Part shown: one piece after another, positions 36,707 through 44,589 of the stretch
Numbering within the stretch: the stretch's first letter is position 1
Layout of the letters: each line of letters opens with the position of its first letter
Assembly (NCBI GenBank): GCA_963763755.1
Contig: CAVXQE010000010.1
Span: forward strand, 1 to 64,000
Length of the DNA: 64,000 nucleotides
Reading direction: 5' to 3'
Origin: Gaiellasilicea sp963763755
Lineage (GTDB): Bacteria > Actinomycetota > Thermoleophilia > Gaiellales > Gaiellaceae
Program-made: the position numbers and the translations under genes
Notes under the pieces: model-generated
Databases searched by the model: none
Seen by the model: only the letters and a program-made list of their open reading frames with translations
What the model was told of the DNA's origin: nothing

Positions 36707-37912
36707 ATGCGGGTCGCGCTGCTCACGCGCGAGTACCCGCCGGAGGTCTACGGCGGCGCGGGCGTCCACGTCGAGTACCTCGCGCGCGAGCTCGCCCGCC
36801 TCGAGGAGGTGACCGTGCACTGCTGGAGCGCCGACCGCCCCGGCGGCGGCGTCCCCGCTGTCGGCTACCGGCCGTGGGAGGCACTCCATGGTCAGGCGCC
36901 CCACCGGGCGGCATTGCAGGCAGTTTCGATCGACCTGGCGATGGCCGCCGGAGTGGAGGGCGCCGAGGTCGTGCACAGCCACACGTGGTACACGAACCTC
37001 GCCGGTCACCTTGCAAAGCTGCTCTACGGCGTACCGCATGTTGCGACCGTGCACAGCCTGGAGCCTCTGCGCCCTTGGAAGGCCGAGCAGCTCGGCGGCG
37101 GCTATGCGTTGTCTTCCTTCTGTGAGCGAACCGGGCTCGAGGCGGCGGACGCGATCATCGCCGTCTCCGAGGGGATGCGACGCGACGTGCTCGCGTGCTA
37201 TCCCACGATCGAGGCCGGGCGAGTCGAGGTGATCTACAACGGCGTCGACACCGAGGAGTACCGGCCGGACGAGGGCACCGACGTACTCGAGCGGTACGGG
37301 ATCGATCCGGAGCTGCCTTCGGTGGTGTTCGTCGGACGCATCACGCGCCAGAAGGGGCTTGGGTACCTGCTCGACGCCGCGCCGGCATTCGACCCGCAGG
37401 CCCAGCTCGTGCTCTGCGCCGGAGCACCCGACACACCCGAGCTCGGCGCCGAAATCGAGGAACGTGTCGAGCGCCTCCGCGCCGAGCGCGGCGGCGTGAT
37501 CTGGCTCGACCGGATGCTGCCGAGACAGGATGTCGTGCAGATCCTCAGTCACGCGACCGTGTTCGTCTGCCCGTCCATCTACGAGCCACTCGGAATCGTC
37601 AACCTCGAGGCGATGGCCTGCGAGGCTGCGGTGGTCGCCACGGCCACGGGAGGCATCGTCGAGGTCGTGGACGACGGTGTAACGGGCCTTCTCGTCCCGT
37701 TCGAGCCACGACCGGACGGGTCGCAGGACCCGCTCGACCCCGAGGGCTTCGTCGCCGGGATCGCCGGTCGCGTCAACGAGTTGCTGCGCGATCCTGATCG
37801 CGCGCGAGAGATGGGCCGCGCTGGACGGAAGCGGGTGATCGAGCGCTTCGCCTGGCCCGCGATCGCCGAGCAGACCGCAGCGCTCTATCACGCGACCAGC
37901 CGGCGGCCGTAA
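36707..37912 (+). CDS. glgA: Glycogen synthase / ADP-glucose glucosyltransferase (GT4 type)
   Basis: 401 residues from ATG 36707. A GT-B fold: the N-terminal REYPPEVYGGAGVHVEYLAREL glycogen-synthase signature and HSHTWYTNLAGHLAK, and the C-terminal nucleotide-sugar domain with VVFVGRITRQKGLGYLLDA and the E-x7-E motif in PSIYEPLGIVNLEAMACEAAVVAT. This is the actinobacterial GlgA/GlgM form, which uses ADP-glucose from the adjacent GlgC to extend alpha-1,4-glucan or to make maltose-1-phosphate; which of the two applies here cannot be told from sequence. A terminator follows at 37934. Confidence 0.92.
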   Translation: MRVALLTREYPPEVYGGAGVHVEYLARELARLEEVTVHCWSADRPGGGVPAVGYRPWEALHGQAPHRAALQAVSIDLAMAAGVEGAEVVHSHTWYTNLAGHLAKLLYGVPHVATVHSLEPLRPWKAEQLGGGYALSSFCERTGLEAADAIIAVSEGMRRDVLACYPTIEAGRVEVIYNGVDTEEYRPDEGTDVLERYGIDPELPSVVFVGRITRQKGLGYLLDAAPAFDPQAQLVLCAGAPDTPELGAEIEERVERLRAERGGVIWLDRMLPRQDVVQILSHATVFVCPSIYEPLGIVNLEAMACEAAVVATATGGIVEVVDDGVTGLLVPFEPRPDGSQDPLDPEGFVAGIAGRVNELLRDPDRAREMGRAGRKRVIERFAWPAIAEQTAALYHATSRRP

Positions 37913-37933
37913 GCCGTCTGTCGCACAGACGAG

Positions 37934-37957
37934 AACGGCGGCCGAGAGGCCGCCGTT
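37934..37957. terminator. Bidirectional terminator after glgA
   Basis: AACGGCGGCC-GAGA-GGCCGCCGTT is a perfect 10-bp stem with a GNRA-type tetraloop. It lies between the converging glgA (stop 37912) and cupin (stop 37989) genes. It lacks a long T run but is well placed to end both transcripts. Confidence 0.7.
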
Positions 37958-37988
37958 CGTCGCTTGGAGCCGATCGAGCCGGGACTGC

Positions 37989-38423
37989 CTAGGCGGGGAC
38001 GGGCTCTTCCAGGTATCCCGCCACCGGGACCGGCGAGCCGATGACGAGCACCTGCGGTCCGTTCTCCTCGAAAGGACGCTCGAACGTCGAGACCACGGTC
38101 GAGGCCGAGAACGTCCCGAGCACGCGGAGCACGTCGTCGCCGATGTTGCGCAGCCCGTGTGGCGCCATCGGGGGGACGAGACCCACCTGGTGCGTCTCGA
38201 GCCGGCCAAGCTCGTCGCCGACACGCGCCTCAGCCGTGCCCTGCACGATGATCAGGAGCTCTTCCGCGCTGTCGGTGTGCATCCCGAGCTCGGCGCCTGG
38301 GTCGAGCTCGAAGAGGACCGTCGCAGTGCTGGCGGTTCCGGTGGCGCTGTGGAGGGGGAAGCTGACCCGCAGGCCGGGTGCTGCTGGTGCGAGCTCGAAG
38401 TCGTTGAGGTCGAAGGTGTACAT
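37989..38423 (-). CDS. Cupin-domain protein controlled from the TetR intergenic region
   Basis: 144 residues from ATG 38423, preceded by GAAAGGAAAG. A cupin barrel: ELDPGAELGMHTDSAEELLIIVQGTAEARVG (motif 1, His/Glu ligands) and HQVGLVPPMAPHGLRNIGDD (motif 2, His). It ends PVAGYLEEPVPA. The substrate is unknown; similar single-domain cupins are quercetinase-like or sensor-type proteins. It is divergent from a TetR regulator at 38511, with a consensus promoter and an inverted repeat between them, so it is very likely the target of that regulator. Confidence 0.82.
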   Translation of the reverse strand: MYTFDLNDFELAPAAPGLRVSFPLHSATGTASTATVLFELDPGAELGMHTDSAEELLIIVQGTAEARVGDELGRLETHQVGLVPPMAPHGLRNIGDDVLRVLGTFSASTVVSTFERPFEENGPQVLVIGSPVPVAGYLEEPVPA

Positions 38424-38439
38424 GTTGCTTTCCTTTCGT

Positions 38440-38510
38440 TGCACGATAGTGTGCAGTGAATATAGAAGGATCGATTGCGCTTGTCAAGATTCGAGGTACA
38501 CTTCTGTGCA
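38440..38510. promoter_or_regulatory. Divergent cupin/TetR promoter with GTGCA operators
   Basis: On the minus strand TTGACA (complement of 38482-38487), a 17-base spacer and TATATT (complement of 38459-38464) form a near-perfect sigma70/HrdB-type promoter reading toward the cupin. Just downstream of its -10, TGCAC-GATAGT-GTGCA (38440-38455) is an inverted repeat at the expected transcription start. On the plus strand TACAC-TTCT-GTGCA (38497-38510) overlaps a TTGCGC-N16-TACACT promoter and abuts the TetR ATG, implying a leaderless message. TetR binding at both sites would repress both genes. Confidence 0.7.
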
Positions 38511-39083
38511 ATGAATCGGAAGTACGAATTGAAGGAACGCGCGCGTCGCCAGGCGCAGACACGGCAGCGGATCGTCGAGGCTGCAGTCGAGCTGCACACG
38601 AGCGTCGGTCCCGCGCGGACGACGATCAGCGGTATCGCCGAGCGGGCGGGCGTCGAGCGGCACACCGTCTACGCGCACTTCCCCGACGACCGCGCGCTCT
38701 TCCGAGCCTGCTCCGAGCACTGGGCGGCGAGACATCCGATGCCGGACCTCGAGACACTGGCGGAGATCGACGACCCGGTGCGCCGCCTTCGCCGGGCTCT
38801 CGGCGAGGTGTACTCGTGGTACGAGTCCGTCGAAGCCGATCTGGCGCTGTTCGTTCGAGACGCGTCCGTCGTCCCCGCGAACGCGGACGCGCTCGACGAG
38901 ATCACGGCCGATTTCGCGATCTTGGCCGACGCGATCTCAAAGGGCTGGCCACGCCGGAAGAGCGTCAGAGCGGCGATCGGGCACGCGTTGGAGTTCGAGA
39001 CGTGGCGCTCGCTCGTCCGGCGGCAGGGCCTTTCGCGGACGCAGGCGGTCGACGCGATGGCGCGTCTCGCCTCGAGCGTCTAG
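38511..39083 (+). CDS. TetR-family transcriptional regulator
   Basis: 190 residues from ATG 38511, directly after the promoter. The N-terminal DNA-binding domain reads RQRIVEAAVELHTSVGPARTTISGIAERAGVERHTVYAHFPDDRALFRAC (about 18-68), the classic TetR HTH. The C-terminal ligand/dimer domain is helical (RLRRALGEVYSWYESVEADLALFVRD). It probably senses a small molecule and represses itself and the divergent cupin gene through the GTGCA repeats. There is no 5' untranslated region if the predicted start holds. Confidence 0.9.
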   Translation: MNRKYELKERARRQAQTRQRIVEAAVELHTSVGPARTTISGIAERAGVERHTVYAHFPDDRALFRACSEHWAARHPMPDLETLAEIDDPVRRLRRALGEVYSWYESVEADLALFVRDASVVPANADALDEITADFAILADAISKGWPRRKSVRAAIGHALEFETWRSLVRRQGLSRTQAVDAMARLASSV

Positions 39084-39096
39084 CTCAGGAGAGCAT

Positions 39097-40267
39097 TCAC
39101 ACGTCCCCGTCCGGGACGACCCCTCGGCTGAAGCTCGCCACCTGCTCGGGGCTGAAAGGCGGGCGGGAGAGTTGCTCGCTCAGATGGAACGCGCAGAACA
39201 GGTGCACGATGTAGTGCATCCGCTGCTGGAGATCCGACCAGTCGCGCGCGCCGCAGTCGTCGGGGGCCGGCGCGACCGGCTCGAATCGCGCCAGCAGCTC
39301 GGCCAGCTCCGCGTCGGCCGGATCGACGAGCGATTCCGGGTACGCGTCGGTCAGGTGCGTACCGAGCGCCAGCACCCGCCCCGGCAGCGACAGGACCATG
39401 AACGACTCCGTGATCACCTCGCGCGCGACCCTGCTCGCGCTCCGCTGCGCGCCCGCTGCCACGACGCCGACGGCGGCGGCCGCCGGTCGCCGCGCAATCG
39501 ACCACCAGCGCGCTGACGAGGGGAAGACAGCCTCGAGTGCGCGCCGTCCCAGATCCTCCTGCGTGGCATAGGGGGCGTCCAGAGCCTCGCGAATCTCCGG
39601 CTGCAGGCGCGTCTGCTCGTGGAAGCCGATCTCGAGGTTCGCGAGGACGGCGAGCTGCGCACGCTCCTTCGGGTCGCGCTCGAGCCGCGCGCGTTCGTAC
39701 CGAGCGAACGCCTGGCGCAGGTAGCGCTGGCCCTCGGGCGGGTCGCCGGGCCGCAGTCCGGTCGAGGAAGCGCTCGACCTGAGGGGACTCGGTCGGCGTG
39801 TCCGGCGGGCACTCGTGGAGGTAGCGCGCGAACTCGAGCCCGATCTCCTCGAACACCTTCAGGTTCCCGCGTGCGACGGCGTCGCTGGCACGCTCGAACG
39901 CGTCGAACGGCGTGTGCAGCGCAGCCGTCAGACGCCCGATCCGCGAGTCGCGCTGGAAGAGGCCGCGCCGCAGCAGTCGACGCCACGGCGTCGCAATCGG
40001 ATGCAGCAGCCAGCGACCTTCGCCGAGTTTGCGTCCGAGGTGCTCGAGCAGGTCTTCGCCGCGGATCGTCCCGCCCGCCTGTCGCGAGGCCCACGTGGCG
40101 TACGTGCACCAGTTCGCGCCCTCGCCGCCTCGTGCCGCGAACGCGGCGGCGAGACGCGAGTAGCAGTAGGTGATCTCGAGGTTCCGGATCACCGGGTTCG
40201 CGATCGCCGCGATCCTCTCGACGTCGTTCACGTCCGGTGCCGGCCCACCGTGAGTCACATCTGGCAT
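39097..40267 (-). CDS. Conserved-looking protein of unknown function, frameshifted
   Basis: About 389 residues from ATG 40267. The N-terminal part reads IANPVIRNLEITYCYSRLAAAF and NWCTYATWASRQAGGTIRGEDLLEHLGRKLG, then a helical body (FDAFERASDAVARGNLKVFEEIGLEFARYL). The frame changes near 39745, continuing YLRQAFARYERARLERDPKERAQLAVLANLEIGFHEQTRLQ, and again near 39470 into SRVAREVITESFMVLSLPGRVLALGTHL. It ends FCAFHLSEQLSRPPFSPEQVASFSRG. Mostly alpha-helical, no signal peptide or membrane segment, and no family I recognise. It converges with the TetR gene. Confidence 0.6.
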
Positions 40268-40306
40268 TCCGACAAATCTACGCGGGCTTCGCGACGACGA
40301 CGGCCT

Positions 40307-41263
40307 TTACGGATCGCTGACCGTCGCGCGACGCTCGCTGAGGTAGTCGGCGACGCGGCTCACCACCCAGACCGCCACCAGCGTGTACGCCCAGCCGAGG
40401 AGGACGTCGAAGAGGTAGTGCTCGGCGGTGTAGACGAGCGCGAACGCCATCGCGAGCGGGTAGAGCGCCAGGAGCGGCCGGGCCCAGCCCGCCACCACTC
40501 GCCAGAGAAAGAGCGTGACCAGCAGGGTGTACGCCGCGTGCAGCGAAGGCACCGCCGCCACCGGATTCGAGTACTCCCAGCCGCGCTGGAACAGCTCCTC
40601 GAACGAGAACGAGACGAACGGGATGTGGCCGGAGATCGGGCCGATCAGACGTGACGTCGGATCGAGCTCGCCTTGCCGGCTCGCAAGCCACGGCGGCGCG
40701 GCGGGGAAGAGCGCGAACGTCGTGAACGCCATCATCGCCAGGAGCGCCACGGAGGCGACATACCGCCGAAAGCGTTCTCTCGAGTAGAACCAGAGGAAGC
40801 CGGCGACGACGTACGTCGCCAGGAAGTAGCTGACGTAGACGGCCCAGGACGCGTAGTCGTACCAGCGCACGTCCGCAGGCCCGTGCCAGAGCCGGTTCTG
40901 AAGCCAGACGGTGGGGACGGTGCCACCGAAGAGAAACGAATCGGCTTCGAGTTGAGGCCGATACCACGCCGAGAAGAGCAGGCCGTCGGCGTGGCCGCGC
41001 AGCAGGTCGTAGACCGCGAGCACGATCGCGAGCGGCAGCCATTCGAAGACCACGCTCCGCAACCAGCCGCCGAGATTCGCCGTCGAGAGCGCGAGGAGCC
41101 CGAGCACGATCCAGAGGAGCAAGCGCTCCCGTCCCACCGGGATGCCGTCTCGCCACATGTACGCGCTCAGCACGGCGACGTAGACGGCCGGCGCGAGCCA
41201 GCGCACCACGCGAGGCGAGAGGAGACGGACCTGCACGCGCCGGGCGATGCTGAGCTCAGACAT
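40307..41263 (-). CDS. PAP2/inositol-phosphorylceramide-synthase-like membrane phosphatase
   Basis: 318 residues from MSELSIARRVQVRLLSPRVVRWL (41263), with about seven membrane helices. The active-site motifs of the PAP2_3 group are visible: PVAAVPSLHAAYTLLVTLFLW (catalytic Ser-His) and VYTAEHYLFDVLLGW (second His and Asp). SWAVYVSYFLATYVVAG and AAPPWLASRQGE are typical of the lineage. It probably hydrolyses or transfers lipid-linked phosphates such as inositol phosphate head groups. Its start overlaps the end of the TOPRIM gene by 8 bases, so the two are co-translated. Confidence 0.85.
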   Translation of the reverse strand: MSELSIARRVQVRLLSPRVVRWLAPAVYVAVLSAYMWRDGIPVGRERLLLWIVLGLLALSTANLGGWLRSVVFEWLPLAIVLAVYDLLRGHADGLLFSAWYRPQLEADSFLFGGTVPTVWLQNRLWHGPADVRWYDYASWAVYVSYFLATYVVAGFLWFYSRERFRRYVASVALLAMMAFTTFALFPAAPPWLASRQGELDPTSRLIGPISGHIPFVSFSFEELFQRGWEYSNPVAAVPSLHAAYTLLVTLFLWRVVAGWARPLLALYPLAMAFALVYTAEHYLFDVLLGWAYTLVAVWVVSRVADYLSERRATVSDP

Positions 41264-41822
41264 GGTTGAGCACCAAGTCGAGCGGCCGCGGCACCTGGTC
41301 GAGGTCGAGCGCCTCGACGAGCAAGCGCGCATAGCGAGTCTTCCGGCGTGCGCCGCTCCCCATGAAGCGCCGAAGCTGATCCTCGGTGGATCGGCCTCGC
41401 CACTGAGGCTGCTTCTGGAGGGTGCGGAAGGATCCGAGGTCTCCCTGCTCGTCGACGACCTGTTCCACCGAGGCGGCACCGTGCGCCCGGATCAGCTCGT
41501 CCTCCAGGTCTGCAACGCACACGTAGAAGCCCAGCCGCTCCATCTCGGCGCGTGTGAGGTCGGAGCCGAGGCCGGCCCGCTCGAGCCCGCGCCGGAAGTC
41601 GCCCTCCTCTCCGGCATCACAGAGGCCGGCGATCTCGATGTCGAGGCCGTGCGGGCCGAACCGGTTCAGAAACCTGCCGATGGACTGCGCGCCTCCGATC
41701 GGCACGACCGAAATGCCCTCGGCCTCGAGATTTCGGCCACGGCGCTCGGCGAGCGCCTCGAGCGCGCACTGGTCGCTGATCCCTTCGACGAGCACGACTG
41801 CCTGGGGCTGCTTCTCCGCCAC
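41256..41822 (-). CDS. Stand-alone TOPRIM-domain protein
   Basis: 188 residues. QAVVLVEGISDQCALEALAERRG is the TOPRIM beta-strand with the catalytic Glu. VVPIGGAQSIGRFLNRFGPHGLDIEIAGLCDAGEEGDFRRGLE supplies the second acidic motif (D-A-G-E), as in OLD-family nucleases and primase-like TOPRIMs. A C-terminal helical part follows (GSFRTLQKQPQWRGRSTEDQLRRFMGSGARRKTRYARLL). No ATPase domain is fused or adjacent, unlike classical OLD proteins. It could cut or nick nucleic acid, or act on a nucleotide. It overlaps the PAP2 gene downstream. Confidence 0.78.
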   Translation of the reverse strand: MAEKQPQAVVLVEGISDQCALEALAERRGRNLEAEGISVVPIGGAQSIGRFLNRFGPHGLDIEIAGLCDAGEEGDFRRGLERAGLGSDLTRAEMERLGFYVCVADLEDELIRAHGAASVEQVVDEQGDLGSFRTLQKQPQWRGRSTEDQLRRFMGSGARRKTRYARLLVEALDLDQVPRPLDLVLNHV

Positions 41823-41905
41823 GGTCCTATGTTCACAGCTAGCGGCCGCCGGTCGCTACCATCCAGCTGAGCAACACGCCGGTGCCGATCCACCAAGGAG
41901 CGACG

Positions 41906-42019
41906 ATGCGCAGAGCGTTCATGTCAATCGAAAAGGGCTTCTCGACCTATTCGGAGGGTATGACGCGTGCTGCACGGAACGTTGAACTTGGGGATCTTGG
42001 CGCATGTAGACGCCGGTAA
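41906..42019 (+). CDS. Upstream ORF overlapping the ribosomal-protection gene
   Basis: A 37-codon ORF with a strong AAGGAG site at 41895-41900, beginning MRRAFMSIEKGFSTYSEG and ending in TAA at 42019. It overlaps the first 53 bases of the main gene in another frame and its codons include the main gene's own GGAGGG ribosome-binding site (41953-41958). Leader peptides regulate tetM-type genes by ribosome stalling or attenuation in Firmicutes, and a similar role is possible. A chance ORF, or an indel joining it to the main gene, cannot be excluded. Confidence 0.45.
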   Translation: MRRAFMSIEKGFSTYSEGMTRAARNVELGDLGACRRR

Positions 42020-43967
42020 GACAACACTCACAGAGCAGCTGCTCTACGCGGCTGGTGTCATCGACGAGATCGGCAGCGTCGATCACGGCACGACCCAGAC
42101 CGATTCACTGGCGCTGGAGCGGCAGCGCGGCATCACGATCAAGTCTGCGGTGGTGTCGTTCGCGCTCGCTGACGCCACTGTCAATCTGATCGATACGCCC
42201 GGCCACCCGGATTTCATCGCCGAGGTGGAGCGGGTGTTGAGCGTTCTCGACGGTGCCGTACTCGTGATCTCCGCCGTCGAAGGTGTGCAGGCACAGACGC
42301 GCCTGCTGATGCGGGCGCTGCAGCGGCTGCGTGTGCCCACGCTGATCTTCGTCAACAAGATCGACCGCCCCGGCGCCGGCGACGAGCGCGTCCTGCAGGC
42401 GATCTCGGAGCGACTCACGCCTGCGATCATCCCGATCGGATCCGCCAGCGACCTCGGTACGCGCGCCGCCGGCTTCACGCCGTCGGGTGCGGCCGATGCC
42501 GATTTCGGGGCTCGGCTGGCCTCGGCGGTCGCCGACCGCGACGACGCCATCCTGGCGGCCTACGTGAACGACGAAACGAGCGTTCCGTACCGGCGACTGC
42601 GCGAGGAGCTCGCGGCGCAGACCAAGCAGGCGCTCCTGCATCCGGTGTTCTTCGGCTCGGCACTCACCGGCGCAGGGGTCGAGTCGCTGATCGGCGGCAT
42701 CGCCGAGCTCCTGCCTGCCGCCGAAGGCGACTGCGACGCCGACGCCTCGGGAACGGTCTTCAAGGTCGAACGGGGCAAGGCCGGGGAGAAGATCGCCTAC
42801 GTCCGCATGTTCTCCGGGACCGTCCGAGTGCGAGAGCGGCTGCGGTTCGGCCAGGACGTCGAGCGCAAGGTGACAGCAATCGACGTGTTCGACCGCGGCT
42901 CTGCCGTCCAGCGCGAGTCGGTCTGCGCGGGTCAGATCGGGAAGCTCTGGGGTCTCGGCGAGATCCAGATCGGCGACACGATCGGACGGTCGCGAACAGG
43001 CGCGACAGATCATCACTTCGCGCCGCCGACCCTCGAGACGGTCGTCGTTCCCAGCACGCCTGACGACAAGGCCCGGCTCCGCGTCGCTCTCGCCCAGCTC
43101 GCCGAGCAGGACCCGCTGATCAACGTCCGGCAGGACGACATCCGGCAGGAGATCTCGGTCTCGCTCTACGGCGAGGTGCAGAAGGAGGTCATCCAGGCCA
43201 CGCTGGCAGACGACTTCGACGTCGATGTCGGCTTTCGCGAGACGACGACGATCTGCGTCGAACGACCTGTCGGCACCGGCTCGGCCGTCGAAACCATGCA
43301 CGAGCCGTCCAACCCGTTCCTCGCGGGGATCGGGCTCCGCGTCGAGCCTGCGCCGCCCGGCGCCGGCGTCCGGTTTCTCCTGGAGGTCGAGCTCGGGGCG
43401 ATGCCGTACTCGTTCTTCAGGGCGGTCGAGGAGACGGTTCGGGAGACGCTGCAGCAAGGCATCTACGGCTGGGACGTGCCCGACTGCGTTGTCTCGATGA
43501 CGCACTCCGGCTACGCACCGCGGCAGAGCCACGCCCATCAAGGCTTCGACAAGAGCATGTCGAGCACCGGGAGCGACTTCCGCAACCTGACGCCGCTCGT
43601 CCTGATGAGCGCGCTCGAGCAGGCGGGAACCATGGTGTACGAGCCCATCGACCGGTTCGTCCTCGATGTGCCGGCGGAATCGCTCGGAGTCGTCCTGCCT
43701 GCGCTGGCGCGGTTGCATGCAGTCCCGCAAACGCAGACCACTCATGGTCTGTCGAGCACGGTCGAGGGGCACGTTCCGGCGGCTCGCGTGCGCAGGCTGC
43801 GGCAACAGCTACCGGCCCTCACGCATGGCGAGGGAGTGCTGGAGTGCGTCTTCGACCGCTATCAGCCGGTCAGCGGGGCGATCCCGAGGCGGCCGCGGTT
43901 CGACAACAACCCGCTCAACCGTGAGGAGTACCTCCTGCGCGTCACCCGCCGTCTCGCAGGCAGGTGA
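41967..43967 (+). CDS. TetM/Otr(A)-like ribosomal protection GTPase
   Basis: 666 residues from the GTG at 41967, with GGAGGG eight bases upstream. An EF-G-like translational GTPase: G1 ILAHVDAGKTTLTEQLL, switch I RGITIKSA, G3 DTPGHPDFIAEVER, G4 FVNKIDRPG, then domain II (GTVFKVERGKAGEKIAYVRMFSG) and EF-G domains III-V (VSLYGEVQKEVIQATLADDF, HSGYAPRQS, GLSSTVEGHVPAARVRRLRQQLPALTHGEG). The short G domain without a G' insert and the QTTHGLSSTVEG loop place it with tetracycline-resistance ribosomal protection proteins. It would dislodge tetracycline or remodel stalled ribosomes; actual resistance is untested. Confidence 0.9.
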   Translation: MLHGTLNLGILAHVDAGKTTLTEQLLYAAGVIDEIGSVDHGTTQTDSLALERQRGITIKSAVVSFALADATVNLIDTPGHPDFIAEVERVLSVLDGAVLVISAVEGVQAQTRLLMRALQRLRVPTLIFVNKIDRPGAGDERVLQAISERLTPAIIPIGSASDLGTRAAGFTPSGAADADFGARLASAVADRDDAILAAYVNDETSVPYRRLREELAAQTKQALLHPVFFGSALTGAGVESLIGGIAELLPAAEGDCDADASGTVFKVERGKAGEKIAYVRMFSGTVRVRERLRFGQDVERKVTAIDVFDRGSAVQRESVCAGQIGKLWGLGEIQIGDTIGRSRTGATDHHFAPPTLETVVVPSTPDDKARLRVALAQLAEQDPLINVRQDDIRQEISVSLYGEVQKEVIQATLADDFDVDVGFRETTTICVERPVGTGSAVETMHEPSNPFLAGIGLRVEPAPPGAGVRFLLEVELGAMPYSFFRAVEETVRETLQQGIYGWDVPDCVVSMTHSGYAPRQSHAHQGFDKSMSSTGSDFRNLTPLVLMSALEQAGTMVYEPIDRFVLDVPAESLGVVLPALARLHAVPQTQTTHGLSSTVEGHVPAARVRRLRQQLPALTHGEGVLECVFDRYQPVSGAIPRRPRFDNNPLNREEYLLRVTRRLAGR

Positions 43968-43969
43968 GT

Positions 43970-44455
43970 TCACACCCGCCTGTGCTCGACCGTCCAGTTG
44001 GTCTCCCAGGTCTCGCCGGCGTCGGCCGAGAACGACTGCGCCCACCGCGCAGTCGTGGCCGTCATGTCCGACCACACGTACCGGACGACGATGGGGCGGC
44101 CGTCGAACGTGTCGTCGCACTCGAACACTCCGACGCCGTCCGAGAACGAGCCGACGACGGGCGGCTCGAGCAGTCCGCTCCGCCCGGTGTCGGTCCAGTA
44201 GATCGACCACAGGCGGGTCTTCGGATCGAAGAAGCGCAGCGACAGACCGACGAGCCCGCCGTTGTAGTCGGTGCGGAACTCGTCCATGTTGCCGAGCCCA
44301 GCGAGGAGAGGCCGTGCGATGCAGATCCCCTCGAACTCGTCCCACTCCTCGCAGCCGGCGAGGCGCTCTCGCAGCCGGCGATTCCGCCCATGCCACGTGC
44401 CGTTCCAGAAGTCGAAGTCGTTCGCGCTCGACTCGACCGACGCTGCGATGCTCAT
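43970..44455 (-). CDS. DUF1579-like protein
   Basis: 161 residues, beginning MSIAASVESSANDFDFWNGTWHGRNRRLRERLAG. The DFxxGxWxGxxR opening, the DEFRTDYNGGLVGLSLRFFDPKTRLWSIYWTD centre and the GVFECDDTFDGRPIVVRYVWSDMTATTARWAQSFSADAGETWETNW end are characteristic of a lipocalin-like group of uncharacterised proteins often described as DUF1579 or heme-binding-like. No signal peptide. It converges tail-to-tail with the ribosomal protection gene (2-base gap). The ligand is unknown. Confidence 0.72.
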   Translation of the reverse strand: MSIAASVESSANDFDFWNGTWHGRNRRLRERLAGCEEWDEFEGICIARPLLAGLGNMDEFRTDYNGGLVGLSLRFFDPKTRLWSIYWTDTGRSGLLEPPVVGSFSDGVGVFECDDTFDGRPIVVRYVWSDMTATTARWAQSFSADAGETWETNWTVEHRRV

Positions 44456-44589
44456 TCCCGAACCTCCCTCGACGCTGTTTCCTCGAGGCTAAGGTGGAAA
44501 TAGGGCCGATTCAGCCCTCTATCTCGATCGACAAAAGTCTCGTGCCTCGACCAGAGGCTCGACAGCCCGGGCGAGTCGTTGCCTGCCGA

